64,000 bases of DNA from Prevotella sp. oral taxon 376 (GTDB lineage Bacteria; Bacteroidota; Bacteroidia; Bacteroidales; Bacteroidaceae). The stretch spans positions 496,001-560,000 of the forward strand of contig NZ_PYXG01000001.1 in assembly GCF_003043945.1 (NCBI RefSeq). The letters are read 5' to 3'. The position numbers and the translations under genes were made by a program. A model generated the notes under the pieces. It made no database searches and was not told where the DNA came from. It worked only from the letters and a program-made list of their open reading frames with translations. The first letter of the stretch is position 1. Each line of letters starts with the position of its first letter. Positions 25,334-36,963 of this stretch are shown here, one piece after another.

Positions 25334-25906
25334 TTACTTAGCTGCAGCTGTCTTACCTGACTTTCTGCGAATAACCTCACCCTGGAATAAGATACCCTTT
25401 CCTTTGTAAGGCTCAGGCTTGCGGAAAGAACGAATTTTTGCACAAATGAGTCCCAGCAATTGTTTGTCGAAAGACTCCAGAGTTATGATAGGGTTCTGAT
25501 TTCTTTCAGACTTTGTCTCGACCTTAACCTCCTTAGGGAGTTGAATGAATATCGGATGGGTATAACCTAGGGAAAACTCTACCAGATTGCCCTGATTGGA
25601 AACGCGATAACCTACACCGACAAGCTCCATTGTTTTCTTGTAGCCTTCACTCACTCCGACAACCATATTGTTTACAAGGGAACGATACAAACCATGGAAT
25701 GCCTGCTTCTGCTTGATATCCACCGAACTCTTCTCGTCAATTTCAAAGGTAATTTCACCATTCTCGTTCTTAAACTTGATAGATGGGTCGATTTTCTGGG
25801 ACAATTCCCCCCTTGGGCCTTTGACTGTAACTACATTCGACTTCTCATCGAAATTAACCGTAACTCCTGATGGAATACTAATTGGTAATTTTCCTATTCT
25901 TGACAT
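25334..25906 (-). CDS. rplF: 50S ribosomal protein L6
   Basis: The protein is 190 aa from the Met at 25906 ([15 protein letters not shown]); an in-frame upstream extension overlaps rpsH and was rejected. Two similar folds follow, with the C-terminal signature [24 protein letters not shown]6 lies near the factor-binding site of the large subunit. Confidence 0.98.
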   Translation of the reverse strand: MSRIGKLPISIPSGVTVNFDEKSNVVTVKGPRGELSQKIDPSIKFKNENGEITFEIDEKSSVDIKQKQAFHGLYRSLVNNMVVGVSEGYKKTMELVGVGYRVSNQGNLVEFSLGYTHPIFIQLPKEVKVETKSERNQNPIITLESFDKQLLGLICAKIRSFRKPEPYKGKGILFQGEVIRRKSGKTAAAK

Positions 25907-25920
25907 ATTCAATCCTCCAA

Positions 25921-26316
25921 TTAATAAATGTAGCAAAGAACCTCACCGCCAATCTTCTGCTCGGCAGCTTCTTTGTTAGTCATAACACCCTGAGATGTAG
26001 ATATAATTGCAATACCTAATCCATTAATAACTCTTGGCATATCTTTGTAACCAGTATACTTACGAAGACCTGGTGTAGATACGCGCTTCAAACTCTTAAT
26101 TGCGTTTTGCTTTGTTTGCGGGTCATACTTCAAGGCAACCTTGATAGTTCCCTGAGGGCCATCTTCTATGAACTTATAGTTCAAGATATAGCCTTTTTCG
26201 AAGAGAATCTTTGTAATAGACTTCTTCATGTTAGACGCAGGAACCTCAACAACACGGTGATGAGCCATGATTGCATTTCTGAGTCTTGTCAGATAATCTG
26301 CTATTGGATCTGTCAT
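25921..26316 (-). CDS. rpsH: 30S ribosomal protein S8
   Basis: The protein is 131 aa. It opens MTDPIADYLTRLRNAIMAHH and ends with GVMTNKEAAEQKIGGEVLCYIY, the conserved RNA-binding tail. S8 binds the central domain of 16S rRNA and, in E. coli, represses the spc operon; whether that holds here is unknown. Confidence 0.99.
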   Translation of the reverse strand: MTDPIADYLTRLRNAIMAHHRVVEVPASNMKKSITKILFEKGYILNYKFIEDGPQGTIKVALKYDPQTKQNAIKSLKRVSTPGLRKYTGYKDMPRVINGLGIAIISTSQGVMTNKEAAEQKIGGEVLCYIY

Positions 26317-26380
26317 AAAAATAAATGTTTAATTAATCGGGCCTACCCCGACAATATTAAATAATAAAAATTCTCCTCGC

Positions 26381-26683
26381 TTACCAGCTTGCTTTCTTCA
26401 CTCCAGGAATAAGACCCGCAGAAGCCATTTCACGAAATTGGATACGAGAAAGACCGAACTGACGAATATATCCCTTTGGGCGGCCTGTTATCTTGCAACG
26501 GTTGTGAAGACGGATTGGGTTCGCATTCTTTGGAATAGCCTGAAGTTTACGAGCTGCCTCGTAAGCTTCTGCAGGATCCTGAGCCGTAGCGACGATCTTT
26601 TTCAAAGCAGCACGCTTTTCAGCATACTGAGCAACAAGCTTTGCACGCTTAACCTCACGGGCTTTCATTGATTCTTTTGCCAT
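26381..26683 (-). CDS. rpsN: 30S ribosomal protein S14 (zinc-free form)
   Basis: The protein is 100 aa, the long form. Near the C-terminus [20 protein letters not shown] replaces the CxxC...CxxC pattern of the short zinc form, so no zinc site is present. S14 sits in the 30S head. It lies between rplE and rpsH. Confidence 0.98.
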   Translation of the reverse strand: MAKESMKAREVKRAKLVAQYAEKRAALKKIVATAQDPAEAYEAARKLQAIPKNANPIRLHNRCKITGRPKGYIRQFGLSRIQFREMASAGLIPGVKKASW

Positions 26684-26688
26684 ATTTC

Positions 26689-27243
26689 TTAATCGTTTTT
26701 AGCGTTCTTGAAAGGAAGACCAAATGCTTTGAGCAGAGCATACCCTTCTTCGTCTGTCTTAGCAGATGTTACGAAAGTAATGTTCATACCCTGAATACGA
26801 TCTACCTGATCAATATTAATCTCTGGAAAGATAATTTGCTCGGTAACACCGAGAGTATAGTTGCCGCGACCGTCAAACTTGCTTTCAATACCCTTGAAGT
26901 CGCGGATACGAGGCAAAGCGACGCGTATGAGTTTCTCCAAGAACTCATACATACGCTCACGGCGTAATGTTACCATAACGCCGATTGGCATCTTCTTACG
27001 AAGCTTGAAATTCGCTATATCTTTCTTTGAATATGTCGCAACAGCTTTCTGGCCTGTGATAGCCGTAATCTCATTGATTGCGACATCTACGATCTTCTTG
27101 TCCTGCGTTGCATCACCCAGCCCCTGATTGATAACTATCTTCTTCAGGACGGGAATCTGCATAGTAGAAGTATAGTTGAACTGTTTTTGAAGCTCCGGAG
27201 CTATTGTCTCCTTGTAGACTTTCTTTAACTCTGCTGTATTCAT
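26689..27243 (-). CDS. rplE: 50S ribosomal protein L5
   Basis: The protein is 184 aa. It has the conserved [37 protein letters not shown] and [17 protein letters not shown] segments. L5 binds 5S rRNA and contacts the P-site tRNA. Its start overlaps the rplX stop by one base (TAATG). Confidence 0.99.
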   Translation of the reverse strand: MNTAELKKVYKETIAPELQKQFNYTSTMQIPVLKKIVINQGLGDATQDKKIVDVAINEITAITGQKAVATYSKKDIANFKLRKKMPIGVMVTLRRERMYEFLEKLIRVALPRIRDFKGIESKFDGRGNYTLGVTEQIIFPEINIDQVDRIQGMNITFVTSAKTDEEGYALLKAFGLPFKNAKND

Positions 27244-27587
27244 TACTTAATTTCCTCCCCTGATTTTTTAGCTATACGAGTAACTTTCTTTCCCTCACGC
27301 TTGATTGCGATACGGGTAGGCTCGCCAGTCTTTGGATCTACCAAACTCAGATTTGAAATATGAATGGAAGCTTCCTGCTTAATAATGCCTCCCTGAGGAT
27401 TTTTAGCTGAAGGTTTTGTGCTCTTAGATACGATATTAACGCCTTCCACTATTGCGCGCTCTTTATCAACAAGCACTTTCAGTACTTTGTGGGGTGCAGG
27501 GTACTTGCCATTAGACTTTCTGACATCCTTGTCTTTTCCTGCAAGGACGAGAACCATGTCCCCTTTTTTAATATGTAATTTACCCAT
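27243..27587 (-). CDS. rplX: 50S ribosomal protein L24
   Basis: The protein is 114 aa. The N-terminal KOW motif ([21 protein letters not shown]) is followed by [22 protein letters not shown] and a basic C-terminus. L24 is an early assembly protein near the exit tunnel. It is translationally coupled to rplE. Confidence 0.99.
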   Translation of the reverse strand: MGKLHIKKGDMVLVLAGKDKDVRKSNGKYPAPHKVLKVLVDKERAIVEGVNIVSKSTKPSAKNPQGGIIKQEASIHISNLSLVDPKTGEPTRIAIKREGKKVTRIAKKSGEEIK

Positions 27588-27606
27588 TACTCTTTCTTTT
27601 AATTAT

Positions 27607-27972
27607 TTAAAGAACTTCAGGTGCCAAAGAAACGACTTTCATATTAACCGCACGCAACTCACGAGCCACAGGACCGAAGATACGGCTACCACGAAGCTCG
27701 CCGGCATTGTTCAGCAATACACAAGCATTATCGTCAAAGCGGATGTAAGAACCATCTGCACGACGAATTTCTTTCTTTGTGCGAACAATCAAAGCCTTAG
27801 ATACTGCACCTTTTTTCAATTCACTTGCCGGGATGACATTCTTTACAGCAACGACTATAATATCACCGACACTTGCATAACGACGGCGCGTACCACCAAG
27901 TACACGGATGCAAAGAGCCTCGCGTGCACCGCTGTTATCACATACTGTAAGTCTTGATTCTGCTTGTATCAT
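27607..27972 (-). CDS. rplN: 50S ribosomal protein L14
   Basis: The protein is 121 aa, full length: [20 protein letters not shown] at the start, [20 protein letters not shown] and [11 protein letters not shown] later. It forms an intersubunit bridge with 16S rRNA. It starts 2 bp after rpsQ. Confidence 0.99.
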   Translation of the reverse strand: MIQAESRLTVCDNSGAREALCIRVLGGTRRRYASVGDIIVVAVKNVIPASELKKGAVSKALIVRTKKEIRRADGSYIRFDDNACVLLNNAGELRGSRIFGPVARELRAVNMKVVSLAPEVL

Positions 27973-27974
27973 AA

Positions 27975-28232
27975 TTACTTAGCTTTTTCAACAATTTGTA
28001 CTAATCTCCATCTCTTTGTCTTAGATAGAGGACGAGTCTCCATGATCTGCACAGTATCACCTACATTTGCCTCATTTTTCTCGTCATGCACATGGTACTT
28101 CTTTGTTTTCTGGACAAACTTACCATAAATAGGGTGCTTCTCCTTGAACTTAGCTGCAATAACAATGGTTTTGTCCATTTTGTTACTGATAACGACACCC
28201 TGTCTTACTTTTCTTAAATTTCTTGTTTCCAT
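27975..28232 (-). CDS. rpsQ: 30S ribosomal protein S17
   Basis: The protein is 85 aa from the Met at 28232 ([18 protein letters not shown]); a GTG three codons upstream was not chosen. It is an OB-fold with [20 protein letters not shown] and [21 protein letters not shown]17 binds helix 11 of 16S rRNA. Confidence 0.98.
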   Translation of the reverse strand: METRNLRKVRQGVVISNKMDKTIVIAAKFKEKHPIYGKFVQKTKKYHVHDEKNEANVGDTVQIMETRPLSKTKRWRLVQIVEKAK

Positions 28233-28243
28233 CTGGACCACTG

Positions 28244-28438
28244 TTATTTATTAAGTTCTCTTTGATGAAGTTCTGTCTTCATGCGTGCTATGTCGCGACG
28301 AGCGAGCTTAATCTGTGATGGATTCTCAAGAGGAGTAATGCTATGATTCAGCTTCTTCTGATGCAAATCAGCCACAGCAATCTCCAGTTTCTCACGCAGT
28401 TCCTTGTCGGTGAGTTCTCTTATTTCTTTAATCTTCAT
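28244..28438 (-). CDS. rpmC: 50S ribosomal protein L29
   Basis: The protein is 64 aa, a helical hairpin: [20 protein letters not shown] and [19 protein letters not shown]. It lies near the tunnel exit and contacts trigger factor and SRP. It starts 3 bp after rplP. Confidence 0.98.
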   Translation of the reverse strand: MKIKEIRELTDKELREKLEIAVADLHQKKLNHSITPLENPSQIKLARRDIARMKTELHQRELNK

Positions 28439-28441
28439 AGT

Positions 28442-28870
28442 TTAAGCGTTTTTATCGTAATCGCGTCTAACAACAAATTTTGTCTTAACAGGCAGTTTCT
28501 GTGCAGCAAGACGAAGAGCCTCCTTAGCCACATCAAAAGAAACGCCTTCTACTTCAAAGAGGATGCGACCTGGTGTAACAGGCGCTACCCATCCTGCTGG
28601 ATCACCTTTACCTTTACCCATTCGAACATCAGCAGGCTTACGGGTGATTGGTTTGTCTGGGAAAATACGGATCCATACCTGGCCTTCGCGGTTCATGTAG
28701 CGGTTTACGGCTACACGAGCTGCCTCTATCTGGCGACTGTCAATCCATTTGGCTTCAAGGGTCTTGATTCCAAATGAACCAAATGCCAGCTGTGTCCCTC
28801 TGTGGGCGTTTCCTTTATTGCCACGACCATCTTGGGGCCTTCTATATTTTACTCTTTTTGGCTGTAACAT
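28442..28870 (-). CDS. rplP: 50S ribosomal protein L16
   Basis: The protein is 142 aa. [20 protein letters not shown] and the [20 protein letters not shown] segment are conserved. L16 supports the A-site tRNA elbow and is needed for the peptidyl transferase centre. It lies between rpsC and rpmC. Confidence 0.99.
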   Translation of the reverse strand: MLQPKRVKYRRPQDGRGNKGNAHRGTQLAFGSFGIKTLEAKWIDSRQIEAARVAVNRYMNREGQVWIRIFPDKPITRKPADVRMGKGKGDPAGWVAPVTPGRILFEVEGVSFDVAKEALRLAAQKLPVKTKFVVRRDYDKNA

Positions 28871-28884
28871 GATAGCTTCTACTT

Positions 28885-29616
28885 TTAACGATTGTTATTG
28901 TTTCTTCTACGATTACCACGACCACGGCCGCTGTTGTTAGGACGGCCAGCACTCTGCTTCTCCTGAGTAAAATTAGGCGTAAGGTCTTGCTTTCCGTAAA
29001 CCTCACCACGACAAATCCATACTTTAATACCCAGCAAGCCCACCTTTGTCAAGGCTTCTGCGTGACAGTAATCAATATCTGCACGGAATGTGTGAAGAGG
29101 TGTGCGCCCCTCCTTGTACATCTCGCTGCGTGCAATCTCAGCACCATTCAGACGACCTGAAATTTGAATCTTGATACCTTCTGCTCCTGCACGCATCGTA
29201 TTCTGAATTGCCATCTTGATGGCACGGCGGTAAGCAATCTTACCCTCAATCTGACGAGCGACATTGTTTGCTACAATTGTTGCGTCAAGCTCAGGCTTCT
29301 TTACTTCAAATATATTAATCTGAATGTCTTTCTTGTAGAGCTTCTTCAGCTCTTCTTTCAGTTTATCGACATCAGCACCACCTTTACCTATAACGATGCC
29401 CGGACGGGCTGTACAAATAGTAATGGTAACGAGTTTCAATGTACGCTCGATGACAATCCTTGAAACGCTGGCCTTGGCCAAACGCTCATTAAGATACTTA
29501 CGAATTTTCTGATCTTCTACCAGATTATCTCCAAAGTCTTTGCCACCAAACCAATTAGATTCCCAACCACGAATAATACCAAGTCGGTTGCTTATTGGAT
29601 TAACTTTCTGTCCCAT
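28885..29616 (-). CDS. rpsC: 30S ribosomal protein S3
   Basis: The protein is 243 aa. A type II KH domain carries the GxxG loop ([20 protein letters not shown], about 70-89), and the S3 C-terminal domain has [20 protein letters not shown]. The final 20 residues are low complexity ([14 protein letters not shown]). S3 lines the mRNA entry with S4 and S5. Confidence 0.99.
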   Translation of the reverse strand: MGQKVNPISNRLGIIRGWESNWFGGKDFGDNLVEDQKIRKYLNERLAKASVSRIVIERTLKLVTITICTARPGIVIGKGGADVDKLKEELKKLYKKDIQINIFEVKKPELDATIVANNVARQIEGKIAYRRAIKMAIQNTMRAGAEGIKIQISGRLNGAEIARSEMYKEGRTPLHTFRADIDYCHAEALTKVGLLGIKVWICRGEVYGKQDLTPNFTQEKQSAGRPNNSGRGRGNRRRNNNNR

Positions 29617-29624
29617 GCTATTTC

Positions 29625-30029
29625 TTATTTTTCGTCATTAGTTTTGGCATCAACAAACAAAGTAACATGGTTCGAACGCTTACGGATTCTGTAACCACGA
29701 CCCTGAGGTGCAGGTCTCATTCGTTTCATTGTAACGCCCTCATCAACGAAGACCTTGCTTACATAAAGTTCGCCGTCTTCTGCCTTACGATCATTCTTAG
29801 TCTCCCAGTTTGCAATAGCCGAGCGCAGCAGTTTCTCAACATCTGCGGCAGCATGCTTTTTAGAGAACTTCAGTACTCCGAGAGCACGGTTTACCTCCAT
29901 ACCACGAATCATGTCGACTACATAGCGCATCTTGCGTGGAGAAGAAGGAATGCCATTGAGCTTTGCGAAGTACAAATTCTTGCGAGCTTCCTTTATTTTC
30001 TCAGCTGCTATATGTTTTCTTGCTCCCAT
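29625..30029 (-). CDS. rplV: 50S ribosomal protein L22
   Basis: The protein is 134 aa. The extended hairpin loop ([21 protein letters not shown]) reaches into the exit tunnel and is a site of macrolide resistance in other species; it looks wild-type here. It lies between rpsS and rpsC. Confidence 0.99.
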   Translation of the reverse strand: MGARKHIAAEKIKEARKNLYFAKLNGIPSSPRKMRYVVDMIRGMEVNRALGVLKFSKKHAAADVEKLLRSAIANWETKNDRKAEDGELYVSKVFVDEGVTMKRMRPAPQGRGYRIRKRSNHVTLFVDAKTNDEK

Positions 30030-30061
30030 TATTATTTTTACTTTTTAAATGGTTTGCCCTA

Positions 30062-30328
30062 TCACTTCCTATTACCAGAGTGCCCACCGAAACGACGAGT
30101 TGGAGAGAACTCTCCGAGCTTGTGTCCTACCATGTTCTCTGTAATATAAACAGGGATAAATTTATTTCCGTTATGAACTGCAACAGTATGTCCCACGAAT
30201 TCCGGGGAAATCATTGATGCTCTGGCCCATGTCTTAACGACACTCTTCTTACCACTCTCGTTCATAGCGAGAATCTTCTTCTCGAGTGATACATTGATAT
30301 ATGGACCTTTTTTAAGTGAACGACTCAT
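30062..30328 (-). CDS. rpsS: 30S ribosomal protein S19
   Basis: The protein is 88 aa: [19 protein letters not shown] at the start and [19 protein letters not shown] at the end are typical. S19 pairs with S13 in the 30S head. It lies 10 bp after rplB. Confidence 0.99.
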   Translation of the reverse strand: MSRSLKKGPYINVSLEKKILAMNESGKKSVVKTWARASMISPEFVGHTVAVHNGNKFIPVYITENMVGHKLGEFSPTRRFGGHSGNRK

Positions 30329-30338
30329 AATTTACTCT

Positions 30339-31166
30339 TTATTTTTTATTAGCTCTTTCAATAATATACTTGTTAGAAAGCTTCTTCGGTGCACGAGTCT
30401 TGAGACCCTTAGCGTACAGACCCTTACGAGATCTTGGATGACCTCCGGACTGACGACCCTCACCGCCACCCATCGGGTGATCAACAGGGTTCATAACAAC
30501 ACCACGGTTGTGAGGACGACGACCCAGCCAACGAGAGCGACCTGCCTTACCAGACTGCTCAAGAGCGTGATCCGAATTACCCACACTACCTACGGTAGCC
30601 TTACAAGCAGAGAGTATCTTACGAGTCTCTCCAGAAGGGAGCTTAATTACACAATAACTGCCCTCACGAGAAGTCAACTGAGCAAAATTACCAGCCGAAC
30701 GAACAAGCAATGCACCCTGGCCCGGACGCAATTCAATGTTATGAATCACCGTACCAACAGGAATATTTGCCAAAGGCAGAGCGTTACCAATTTCAGGAGC
30801 TGCTTCTGCGCCCGACATCAGCCTCGCACCTACCTGCAGTCCGTTAGGAGCAATAATATAGCGTTTTTCACCATCCACATAATAAAGCAATGCGATACGC
30901 GCCGAACGGTTCGGATCGTATTCGATTGACTTTACTACGGCTGGAACACCATCTTTCTCACGCTTGAAATCGATAAGACGATATCTTCTCTTATGACCAC
31001 CGCCCATATAGCGGACTGTCATCTTTCCGGTATTATTACGACCACCGGTAGAATGCTTACCGTAAACGAGAGACTTCTCTGGCACTGATGCAGTGATTTC
31101 CTCGAAAGTGCCAATAACTTTGTGTCTTTGACCCGGTGTAACGGGTTTTAATTTACGTACTGCCAT
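30339..31166 (-). CDS. rplB: 50S ribosomal protein L2
   Basis: The protein is 275 aa. It has the signature [20 protein letters not shown] near residue 220; the essential His of DHP is kept and the following residue is Met, where E. coli has His. L2 is needed for subunit joining and peptidyl transfer. It starts 6 bp after rplW. Confidence 0.99.
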   Translation of the reverse strand: MAVRKLKPVTPGQRHKVIGTFEEITASVPEKSLVYGKHSTGGRNNTGKMTVRYMGGGHKRRYRLIDFKREKDGVPAVVKSIEYDPNRSARIALLYYVDGEKRYIIAPNGLQVGARLMSGAEAAPEIGNALPLANIPVGTVIHNIELRPGQGALLVRSAGNFAQLTSREGSYCVIKLPSGETRKILSACKATVGSVGNSDHALEQSGKAGRSRWLGRRPHNRGVVMNPVDHPMGGGEGRQSGGHPRSRKGLYAKGLKTRAPKKLSNKYIIERANKK

Positions 31167-31172
31167 TTTTTA

Positions 31173-31466
31173 TTAAATATTGCTATAAAAATCAATTGTA
31201 TCACCCTCCTTGAGAGTAACGACAGCCTTCTTGAACGCCGCCTTCTGACCTTTCACAAGACCAGCCTTAGTATAGCGAGCGGAACGCTTGCCGGCATAGG
31301 AAGCTGTATTCACATCAACTACTGTAACATTATACAGACTTTCGACCTCTGACTTAATCTGGAGTTTGTTAGCCTCTGGACGGACAACGAAACCAAAACG
31401 GTTTGGCTGCTTGTCTGTAATCTTGGTCATCTTCTCAGTAACCAATGGTTTGATAATAAATGCCAT
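31173..31466 (-). CDS. rplW: 50S ribosomal protein L23
   Basis: The protein is 97 aa with the L23 start (IIKPLVTEKMTKITDKQPNR) and core (VRPEANKLQIKSEVESLYNV). It docks trigger factor and SRP at the tunnel exit. It starts 18 bp after rplD. Confidence 0.98.
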   Translation of the reverse strand: MAFIIKPLVTEKMTKITDKQPNRFGFVVRPEANKLQIKSEVESLYNVTVVDVNTASYAGKRSARYTKAGLVKGQKAAFKKAVVTLKEGDTIDFYSNI

Positions 31467-31484
31467 AATCTACTTTCTCCTTCA

Positions 31485-32114
31485 TTACTTTGTTAAGACA
31501 CCGTCGATAAGCTTCAGCGAATTCTCCGTAATCACAAGAACATCAGCATTCAAAACTTTATACGAATTGAGTGCAGATGCAGTCATAACTTCGGCCTGCT
31601 GTAAGTTACGAGCTGACAAATATACATTTTTATTTACTTCTGGCAAAAGCAAAAGGGTTTTCTTCTCGTCGACTTTAAGATTTTTAGTGATATTTATAAA
31701 ATCTTTAGTCTTCGGGGCGTCCATTGTAAAGTCTTCGACAACAACAATGGCGTTTTCCTGTGCCTTATAAGACAAGGCAGACTTACGAGCAAGAACTTTT
31801 ACCTTTTTATTCAATTTAAAGCTATAATCACGAGGCTTTGGACCAAACACACGACCACCGCCCTTCAACAATGGAGAATTGATATCACCGCGACGAGCGC
31901 CACCACCGCCTTTCTGGCGACCCAGCTTACGAGTGGAACCGCTGTGCTCACTTCTTTCCTTTGACTTAGCGGTACCCTGACGCTGATTAGCGAGATACTG
32001 CTTCACATCGAGATAAAGAACATGATCGTTAGGCTCAATTCCGAAGATGCTCTCATTGAGAGTTACCTTCCTTCCGGTCTCCTGACCGTTGATATTTAAT
32101 ACGCTAACTTCCAT
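31485..32114 (-). CDS. rplD: 50S ribosomal protein L4
   Basis: The protein is 209 aa. The long loop [20 protein letters not shown] projects into the exit tunnel. In E. coli L4 also represses the S10 operon. The start codon overlaps the rplC stop (TAATG). Confidence 0.99.
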   Translation of the reverse strand: MEVSVLNINGQETGRKVTLNESIFGIEPNDHVLYLDVKQYLANQRQGTAKSKERSEHSGSTRKLGRQKGGGGARRGDINSPLLKGGGRVFGPKPRDYSFKLNKKVKVLARKSALSYKAQENAIVVVEDFTMDAPKTKDFINITKNLKVDEKKTLLLLPEVNKNVYLSARNLQQAEVMTASALNSYKVLNADVLVITENSLKLIDGVLTK

Positions 32115-32728
32115 TATTTCTCAATTAAAACGGTTGAACCTTTGCATCCAGCGAAAGAGCCCTTTACGATAAGGAGGTTCTGCTCTGGAATTACCTTTAA
32201 CACTTGAAGGTTCTGAGTAGTAACCCTGTCCCCTCCCATTTGGCCAGCCATACGCATTCCTTTGAACACTTTAGCTGGATAAGAACAAGCACCGATTGAA
32301 CCCGGCTTACGCAGACGGTCATCCTGACCGTGAGTAGCCTGCCCTACACCGCCAAATCCGTGGCGCTTTACAACACCTTGGAAGCCTTTTCCCTTAGATG
32401 TACCAATGACATCAACGAACTGAGCGTCGTTAAACAACTCAACCGTGATGGTATCACCAAGGTTGTACTCCTCATCAAACTTGAACTCGGCCAAGTGCCT
32501 TTTAGGCGTTGTGCCGGCTTTCTTAAAGTGTCCCATCATAGGCTTGGTAGTGTTCTTCTCCTTAGCCTCCGAGAAACCTAACTGAACAGCCTTGTAACCA
32601 TCATTCTCTACGGTTTTAACCTGGGTTACAACACAAGGACCTGCTTCGATAACAGTGCACGGTATATTCTTACCGTCGGCACTGAAAACGGATGTCATTC
32701 CGATTTTTCTTCCAATTAATCCTGGCAT
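32114..32728 (-). CDS. rplC: 50S ribosomal protein L3
   Basis: The protein is 204 aa: [20 protein letters not shown] at the N-terminus and [19 protein letters not shown] with the [19 protein letters not shown] loop that reaches the peptidyl transferase centre. Its stop is coupled to the rplD start. Confidence 0.99.
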   Translation of the reverse strand: MPGLIGRKIGMTSVFSADGKNIPCTVIEAGPCVVTQVKTVENDGYKAVQLGFSEAKEKNTTKPMMGHFKKAGTTPKRHLAEFKFDEEYNLGDTITVELFNDAQFVDVIGTSKGKGFQGVVKRHGFGGVGQATHGQDDRLRKPGSIGACSYPAKVFKGMRMAGQMGGDRVTTQNLQVLKVIPEQNLLIVKGSFAGCKGSTVLIEK

Positions 32729-32752
32729 TTCAATTAAATATTAACAATTAAA

Positions 32753-33058
32753 CTATACTTTGATTTCTACTTCTACACCACTCGGCAACTCGAGCTTCAT
32801 CAAGGCGTCAACGGTCTTAGCAGTTGAGCTATAGATATCGATAAGACGCTTGTAGTCTGAAAGCTGGAACTGCTCACGAGACTTCTTGTTAACGAAAGTA
32901 CTGCGGTTCACAGTAAAAATACGCTTGTGTGTCGGCAATGGAATAGGGCCGCTAACAATAGCGCCCGTAGCCTTGACAGCCTTCACGATCTTCTCTGCTG
33001 ATTTGTCTACCAACTGATGGTCGTAACTCTTCAGCTTGATTCTGATTTTCTGACTCAT
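32753..33058 (-). CDS. rpsJ: 30S ribosomal protein S10
   Basis: The protein is 101 aa: [20 protein letters not shown] and [20 protein letters not shown] are hallmark segments. It also serves as NusE in antitermination in other bacteria. A 97-bp gap without an evident promoter lies between fusA and this gene. Confidence 0.99.
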   Translation of the reverse strand: MSQKIRIKLKSYDHQLVDKSAEKIVKAVKATGAIVSGPIPLPTHKRIFTVNRSTFVNKKSREQFQLSDYKRLIDIYSSTAKTVDALMKLELPSGVEVEIKV

Positions 33059-33155
33059 TGTGATTTTTTAAATTTGTATTTATAATTTAGAAAGAAAGGA
33101 ACGCTCCTTAAGAGTCATTCGCTAAGCAGCGCCTCTCCACTCTATCTGTTAATTC

Positions 33156-35270
33156 TTAGAGAAGTTCCGAATGACCACCAGCCTCGTCGAGTACTGCTTT
33201 GGCAATCGTCGTGGATACAGGTGCGTGATGATCATACTCCATAGAACTTGTTGCACGACCAGAAGTGATGGTACGTAATGCTGTTACATAACCGAACATC
33301 TCTGCCAGTGGAACCATGGCTTTCACGATACGGGCACCACTGCGAGCCTCCTCCATACCCTGAACCATACCACGGCGCTTATTCAAGTCGCCGATTACAT
33401 CACCCATATTCTCCTCTGGAGTAACAACCTCAACACGCATGATCGGCTCCATCAAGACAGGCTTTGCCTTAGGAGCAAGCACCTTGAATGCCTGATGGGC
33501 AACAAGCTCAAACGAAAGCTGGTCAGAGTCCACGGGGTGGAAGCTACCATCAGTAAGGGTTACTTTTAGACCAGTCATTGGGAATCCTCCGAGAACACCA
33601 TTTGAGAGGCAATCCTTGAATCCCTTTTCTACAGACGGGATGAATTCCTTAGGAATATTACCACCTTTCACCTCATTGATAAATTGCAAGTCGCTTTCTG
33701 TGTAATCCTCGTCCTTAGGGCCAATGGTTACATCAATACAAGCAAACTTACCACGACCACCTGACTGCTTCTTATAAGTCTCACGACTCTGGGCAGTTCC
33801 GACAATCGCTTCCTTATAGTTAACCTGAGGCTTACCCTGATTACATTCCACCTTGAACTCACGCTTCAGACGATCGATGATGATATCGAGGTGAAGCTCG
33901 CCCATACCTGAGATAATGGTCTGACCACTCTGCTCATCGGTACGGACAGTGAAAGTCGGATCCTCTTCTGCAAGCTTGGCAAGTCCGTTATCGAGTTTTG
34001 CCACATCAGCCTGGCTCTTTGGTTCCACAGCAATAGATATCACAGTATCAGGGAACGACATAGACTCGAGTACGATCGGATGTCCCTCGTCGCAAAGAGT
34101 ATCACCCGTACGGATATCCTTGAAACCCACACCCGCACCAATATCGCCTGCGTCGATAGACTCCATCGGAATTTCCTTGTTGGAGTTCATCTGGAAGAGA
34201 CGACTGATGCGCTCCTTCTTACCAGAACGGGGGTTGTAGACATACGATCCTGCCTGCACCTTACCGGAATAGACACGGAAGAATACCAAACGCCCCATAA
34301 ACGGGTCAGTAGCAATCTTGAACGCCAAGGCTGATGTAGGTTCGTCCTCTGACGGCTTACGGTCCTCTTCTTCATCTGTGTCGGGATTCGTACCAACAAT
34401 GTTTTCCGTATCCAGAGGTGAAGGAAGGAAGGCGCAAGTATAATCCAACAGAGGCTGAACACCCTTGTTCTTATAAGAGGAACCAAGTGTCATCGGGGTA
34501 ATCTCCATTGAGATACAGCCCTTGCGGATGGCAGCAATAATCTGCTCTTCCGAAATATCTTTACCCTCAAGGAAATTCTCCATCAGGTCCTCATCAAAGT
34601 CAGCAGCAGCCTCGAGCAACTTCTCGCGCCACTCCTGAGCCTCATCCAAAAGCTCTGCGGGAATCTCCTCAACATCATATTCTGCACCCATGGTCTCATC
34701 GTGCCAAAGGATTGCCTTCATCTTAATGAGATCTACTACACCCTTGAAGTTCTCCTCTGCCCCAATAGGAATTTGTACAGGCACAGGGCGTGCACCCAGG
34801 ATATCCTTCATCTGCCGAACGGTCTCGAAGAAGTCAGCGCCTGAACGGTCCATCTTGTTTACATACCCGATACGGGGAACATTATACTTGTCTGCCTGGC
34901 GCCATACTGTCTCTGATTGTGGTTGCACACCATCGGCCGCGGAATAGGTAGCCACAGCACCGTCCAGCACACGGAGTGAACGCTCCACCTCTGCGGTGAA
35001 ATCCACATGTCCCGGAGTATCAATCAGGTTTATTTTGTAAGTATTGCCTCCATAGTTCCAGTTACAGGTTGTTGCAGCTGATGTGATAGTGATACCACGC
35101 TCCTGCTCTTGCGCCATCCAGTCCATTGTGGCTGCGCCATCATGCACCTCACCTATCTTGTGAGTCTTACCTGTATAGAACAAGATACGCTCCGATGTAG
35201 TGGTCTTACCCGCATCGATGTGCGCCATGATACCGATGTTCCGAGTCAAATGTAAATCGCGGTTTGCCAT
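33156..35270 (-). CDS. fusA: Elongation factor G
   Basis: The protein is 704 aa. The GTPase motifs are intact: [15 protein letters not shown] (G1), [10 protein letters not shown] (G2), DTPGHVDF (G3) and NKMD (G4). Domains II-V follow, including [20 protein letters not shown] at the end. A short acidic stretch ([19 protein letters not shown], near residue 300) lies between the GTPase domain and domain II. It moves tRNAs and mRNA during translation. It sits between rpsG and rpsJ. Confidence 0.99.
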   Translation of the reverse strand: MANRDLHLTRNIGIMAHIDAGKTTTSERILFYTGKTHKIGEVHDGAATMDWMAQEQERGITITSAATTCNWNYGGNTYKINLIDTPGHVDFTAEVERSLRVLDGAVATYSAADGVQPQSETVWRQADKYNVPRIGYVNKMDRSGADFFETVRQMKDILGARPVPVQIPIGAEENFKGVVDLIKMKAILWHDETMGAEYDVEEIPAELLDEAQEWREKLLEAAADFDEDLMENFLEGKDISEEQIIAAIRKGCISMEITPMTLGSSYKNKGVQPLLDYTCAFLPSPLDTENIVGTNPDTDEEEDRKPSEDEPTSALAFKIATDPFMGRLVFFRVYSGKVQAGSYVYNPRSGKKERISRLFQMNSNKEIPMESIDAGDIGAGVGFKDIRTGDTLCDEGHPIVLESMSFPDTVISIAVEPKSQADVAKLDNGLAKLAEEDPTFTVRTDEQSGQTIISGMGELHLDIIIDRLKREFKVECNQGKPQVNYKEAIVGTAQSRETYKKQSGGRGKFACIDVTIGPKDEDYTESDLQFINEVKGGNIPKEFIPSVEKGFKDCLSNGVLGGFPMTGLKVTLTDGSFHPVDSDQLSFELVAHQAFKVLAPKAKPVLMEPIMRVEVVTPEENMGDVIGDLNKRRGMVQGMEEARSGARIVKAMVPLAEMFGYVTALRTITSGRATSSMEYDHHAPVSTTIAKAVLDEAGGHSELL

Positions 35271-35297
35271 TGTTTCTTTTTACCTTTAAAGTTTTGA

Positions 35298-35774
35298 TTA
35301 GAATCTGAAATGAGCAAACGCGCGGTTAGCCTCGGCCATACGGTGCATATCCTCCTTGCGCTTGAATGCGCCCCCCTGATTATTAAAAGCATCCATGATT
35401 TCCGCAGCCAGCTTCTCGGCCATCGACTTGCCGCTACGCTTGCGGGCGAAAGTGATAAGATTCTTCATAGAGATACTCTCCTTACGCTCGGGGCGGATCT
35501 CCGTAGGCACCTGAAAAGTAGCACCACCGATACGGCGGCTCTTCACCTCTACCATCGGGGTGATGTTATCGAGAGCCTGTTTCCAAATCTCCAACGGTGG
35601 CTTTTCATCGTTAGCCACCTTCTCCTTGACAATATCAAGGGCATTGTAGAAAATTTTATAAGATGTATTCTTTTTACCGTCATACATCAAATGATTCACG
35701 AACTTCGAGACCTTCTGGTCGTTGAAGACGGGATCCGGCAAGATCACGCGCTTCTTTGGTTTTGCTTTTCTCAT
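35298..35774 (-). CDS. rpsG: 30S ribosomal protein S7
   Basis: The protein is 158 aa. It has the N-terminal [20 protein letters not shown], then [20 protein letters not shown] and the C-terminal [16 protein letters not shown]7 organises the 30S head and contacts E-site tRNA. It lies 27 bp upstream of fusA. Confidence 0.99.
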   Translation of the reverse strand: MRKAKPKKRVILPDPVFNDQKVSKFVNHLMYDGKKNTSYKIFYNALDIVKEKVANDEKPPLEIWKQALDNITPMVEVKSRRIGGATFQVPTEIRPERKESISMKNLITFARKRSGKSMAEKLAAEIMDAFNNQGGAFKRKEDMHRMAEANRAFAHFRF

Positions 35775-35940
35775 TGTTGTTTTTACTTTATTTGCGGAGG
35801 TTGTATCTTCTGTTCTTCAACGCCTGCACTCAGACATTTACTCAACCTTATGACTTTCTCCAGCAAAACGGTTGATAGTTTTTCTTTAGTTCCCAGGTCC
35901 TCAAGCATCTCCGCCTGTGGACTTTGGGTATAGCGCCTTA

Positions 35941-36321
35941 TTACTTCTTAGCCTTTGGACGCTTCGCGCCGTACTTAGAACGACGCTGTGTGCGGTTTGC
36001 GACACCGGCAGTATCAAGTGTACCGCGAACGATGTGATAACGAACACCCGGGAGATCTTTCACACGACCGCCACGAACCAGCACGATGCTGTGTTCCTGC
36101 AAGTTGTGCCCCTCGCCCGGGATGTAGGAGTTCACCTCTTTGGAGTTTGTCAAACGAACACGGGCAACCTTTCTCATTGCCGAATTAGGCTTCTTAGGAG
36201 TCGTGGTATAGACACGGACGCAAACTCCACGACGCTGCGGACAGTTGTCCAAAGCCGGAGACTTGCTCTTGTCTTCCATGACCTTTCTGCCTTTTCTTAC
36301 CAATTGTTGAATTGTAGGCAT
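35941..36321 (-). CDS. rpsL: 30S ribosomal protein S12
   Basis: The protein is 126 aa. [20 protein letters not shown] and [17 protein letters not shown] keep the two lysines (in PKKPN and RVKDL) whose substitution gives streptomycin resistance in other species, so the form is wild-type. S12 lies in the decoding centre. It is the first gene of the supercluster. Confidence 0.99.
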   Translation of the reverse strand: MPTIQQLVRKGRKVMEDKSKSPALDNCPQRRGVCVRVYTTTPKKPNSAMRKVARVRLTNSKEVNSYIPGEGHNLQEHSIVLVRGGRVKDLPGVRYHIVRGTLDTAGVANRTQRRSKYGAKRPKAKK

Positions 36322-36404
36322 AATTTTACTCTTTTATTATTATATATTTAATTTTATATTTTCTCGACAGTTCGTGGCACGACATAACATGCCGTTTCGG
36401 GCTG

Positions 36405-36412
36405 CAAAGGTA
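36405..36412 (-). promoter_or_regulatory. -7 box upstream of rpsL
   Basis: TACCTTTG on the minus strand, about 84 bp before the rpsL start. The -33 box is weak. It is the only candidate promoter seen in the 203-bp gap. Confidence 0.5.
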
Positions 36413-36524
36413 CACACTTTTCCTTAAACCACCTAATTAATAGAAAACGAAAAAGTCCTCGTCCTGTCGTTTTTAGCAAAATATAAAACCTATTAACATA
36501 TTTTATACCACCCAAACTTTTCGT

Positions 36525-36845
36525 TTAGGCCTCAGGGGTTCCTTTTCCAAAGGGCAAAACCACACCAGGCTGTCCCTCTCCAAGGTCAATCTCCCCGAAT
36601 TCCCGCTCATATTTATAGATATTCTCCTGAAGAGCTCCCAACAGGCGTTTTACATGTTCAGGAGCCATAATCACGCGTGCCTCAACCTCTGGCTTGGGAA
36701 GTCCGGGAAGGACAGCGGAAAAATCCAGCACGAAGTCGCTGTGTGAATGGCTGATCAATACCAGGTTGGAATAAATGCCTGAAGCCACCTCGGGCTTCAG
36801 GTTCAGTTGCAGCTGCATCTGCTGCTCATTATTTTCATTGTCCAT
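36525..36845 (-). CDS. DUF3467 family protein
   Basis: The protein is 106 aa. The pattern QLNLKPEVASGIYSNLVLIS, then SHSDFVLDFSAVLPGLPKPEVEARVIMAPEHVKRLLGAL is that of DUF3467. In Bacteroidales this gene often sits between rpoC and rpsL; here it is next to rpsL, but rpoBC is absent. The function is unknown; its constant place by the transcription and translation genes suggests a housekeeping role. Confidence 0.85.
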   Translation of the reverse strand: MDNENNEQQMQLQLNLKPEVASGIYSNLVLISHSHSDFVLDFSAVLPGLPKPEVEARVIMAPEHVKRLLGALQENIYKYEREFGEIDLGEGQPGVVLPFGKGTPEA

Positions 36846-36876
36846 AATCGCTATATATAATATAATAATGTATATG

Positions 36877-36884
36877 CAAAAATA
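36877..36884 (-). promoter_or_regulatory. -7 box of the DUF3467 gene
   Basis: TATTTTTG on the minus strand, 31 bp upstream of the start. No clear -33 box. Confidence 0.45.
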
Positions 36885-36963
36885 GTGAATAAATTCGAGA
36901 AAACATCATTTCCCGGCATTATACTCCACACGCCTGCCCACTTCCGACCCTGCCAATAGCTGT

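Noticed and set aside
36322..36524. Riboswitch or attenuator in front of rpsL
   Set aside because: Only a -7 box was seen in the 203-bp gap; no convincing structure could be traced by eye.
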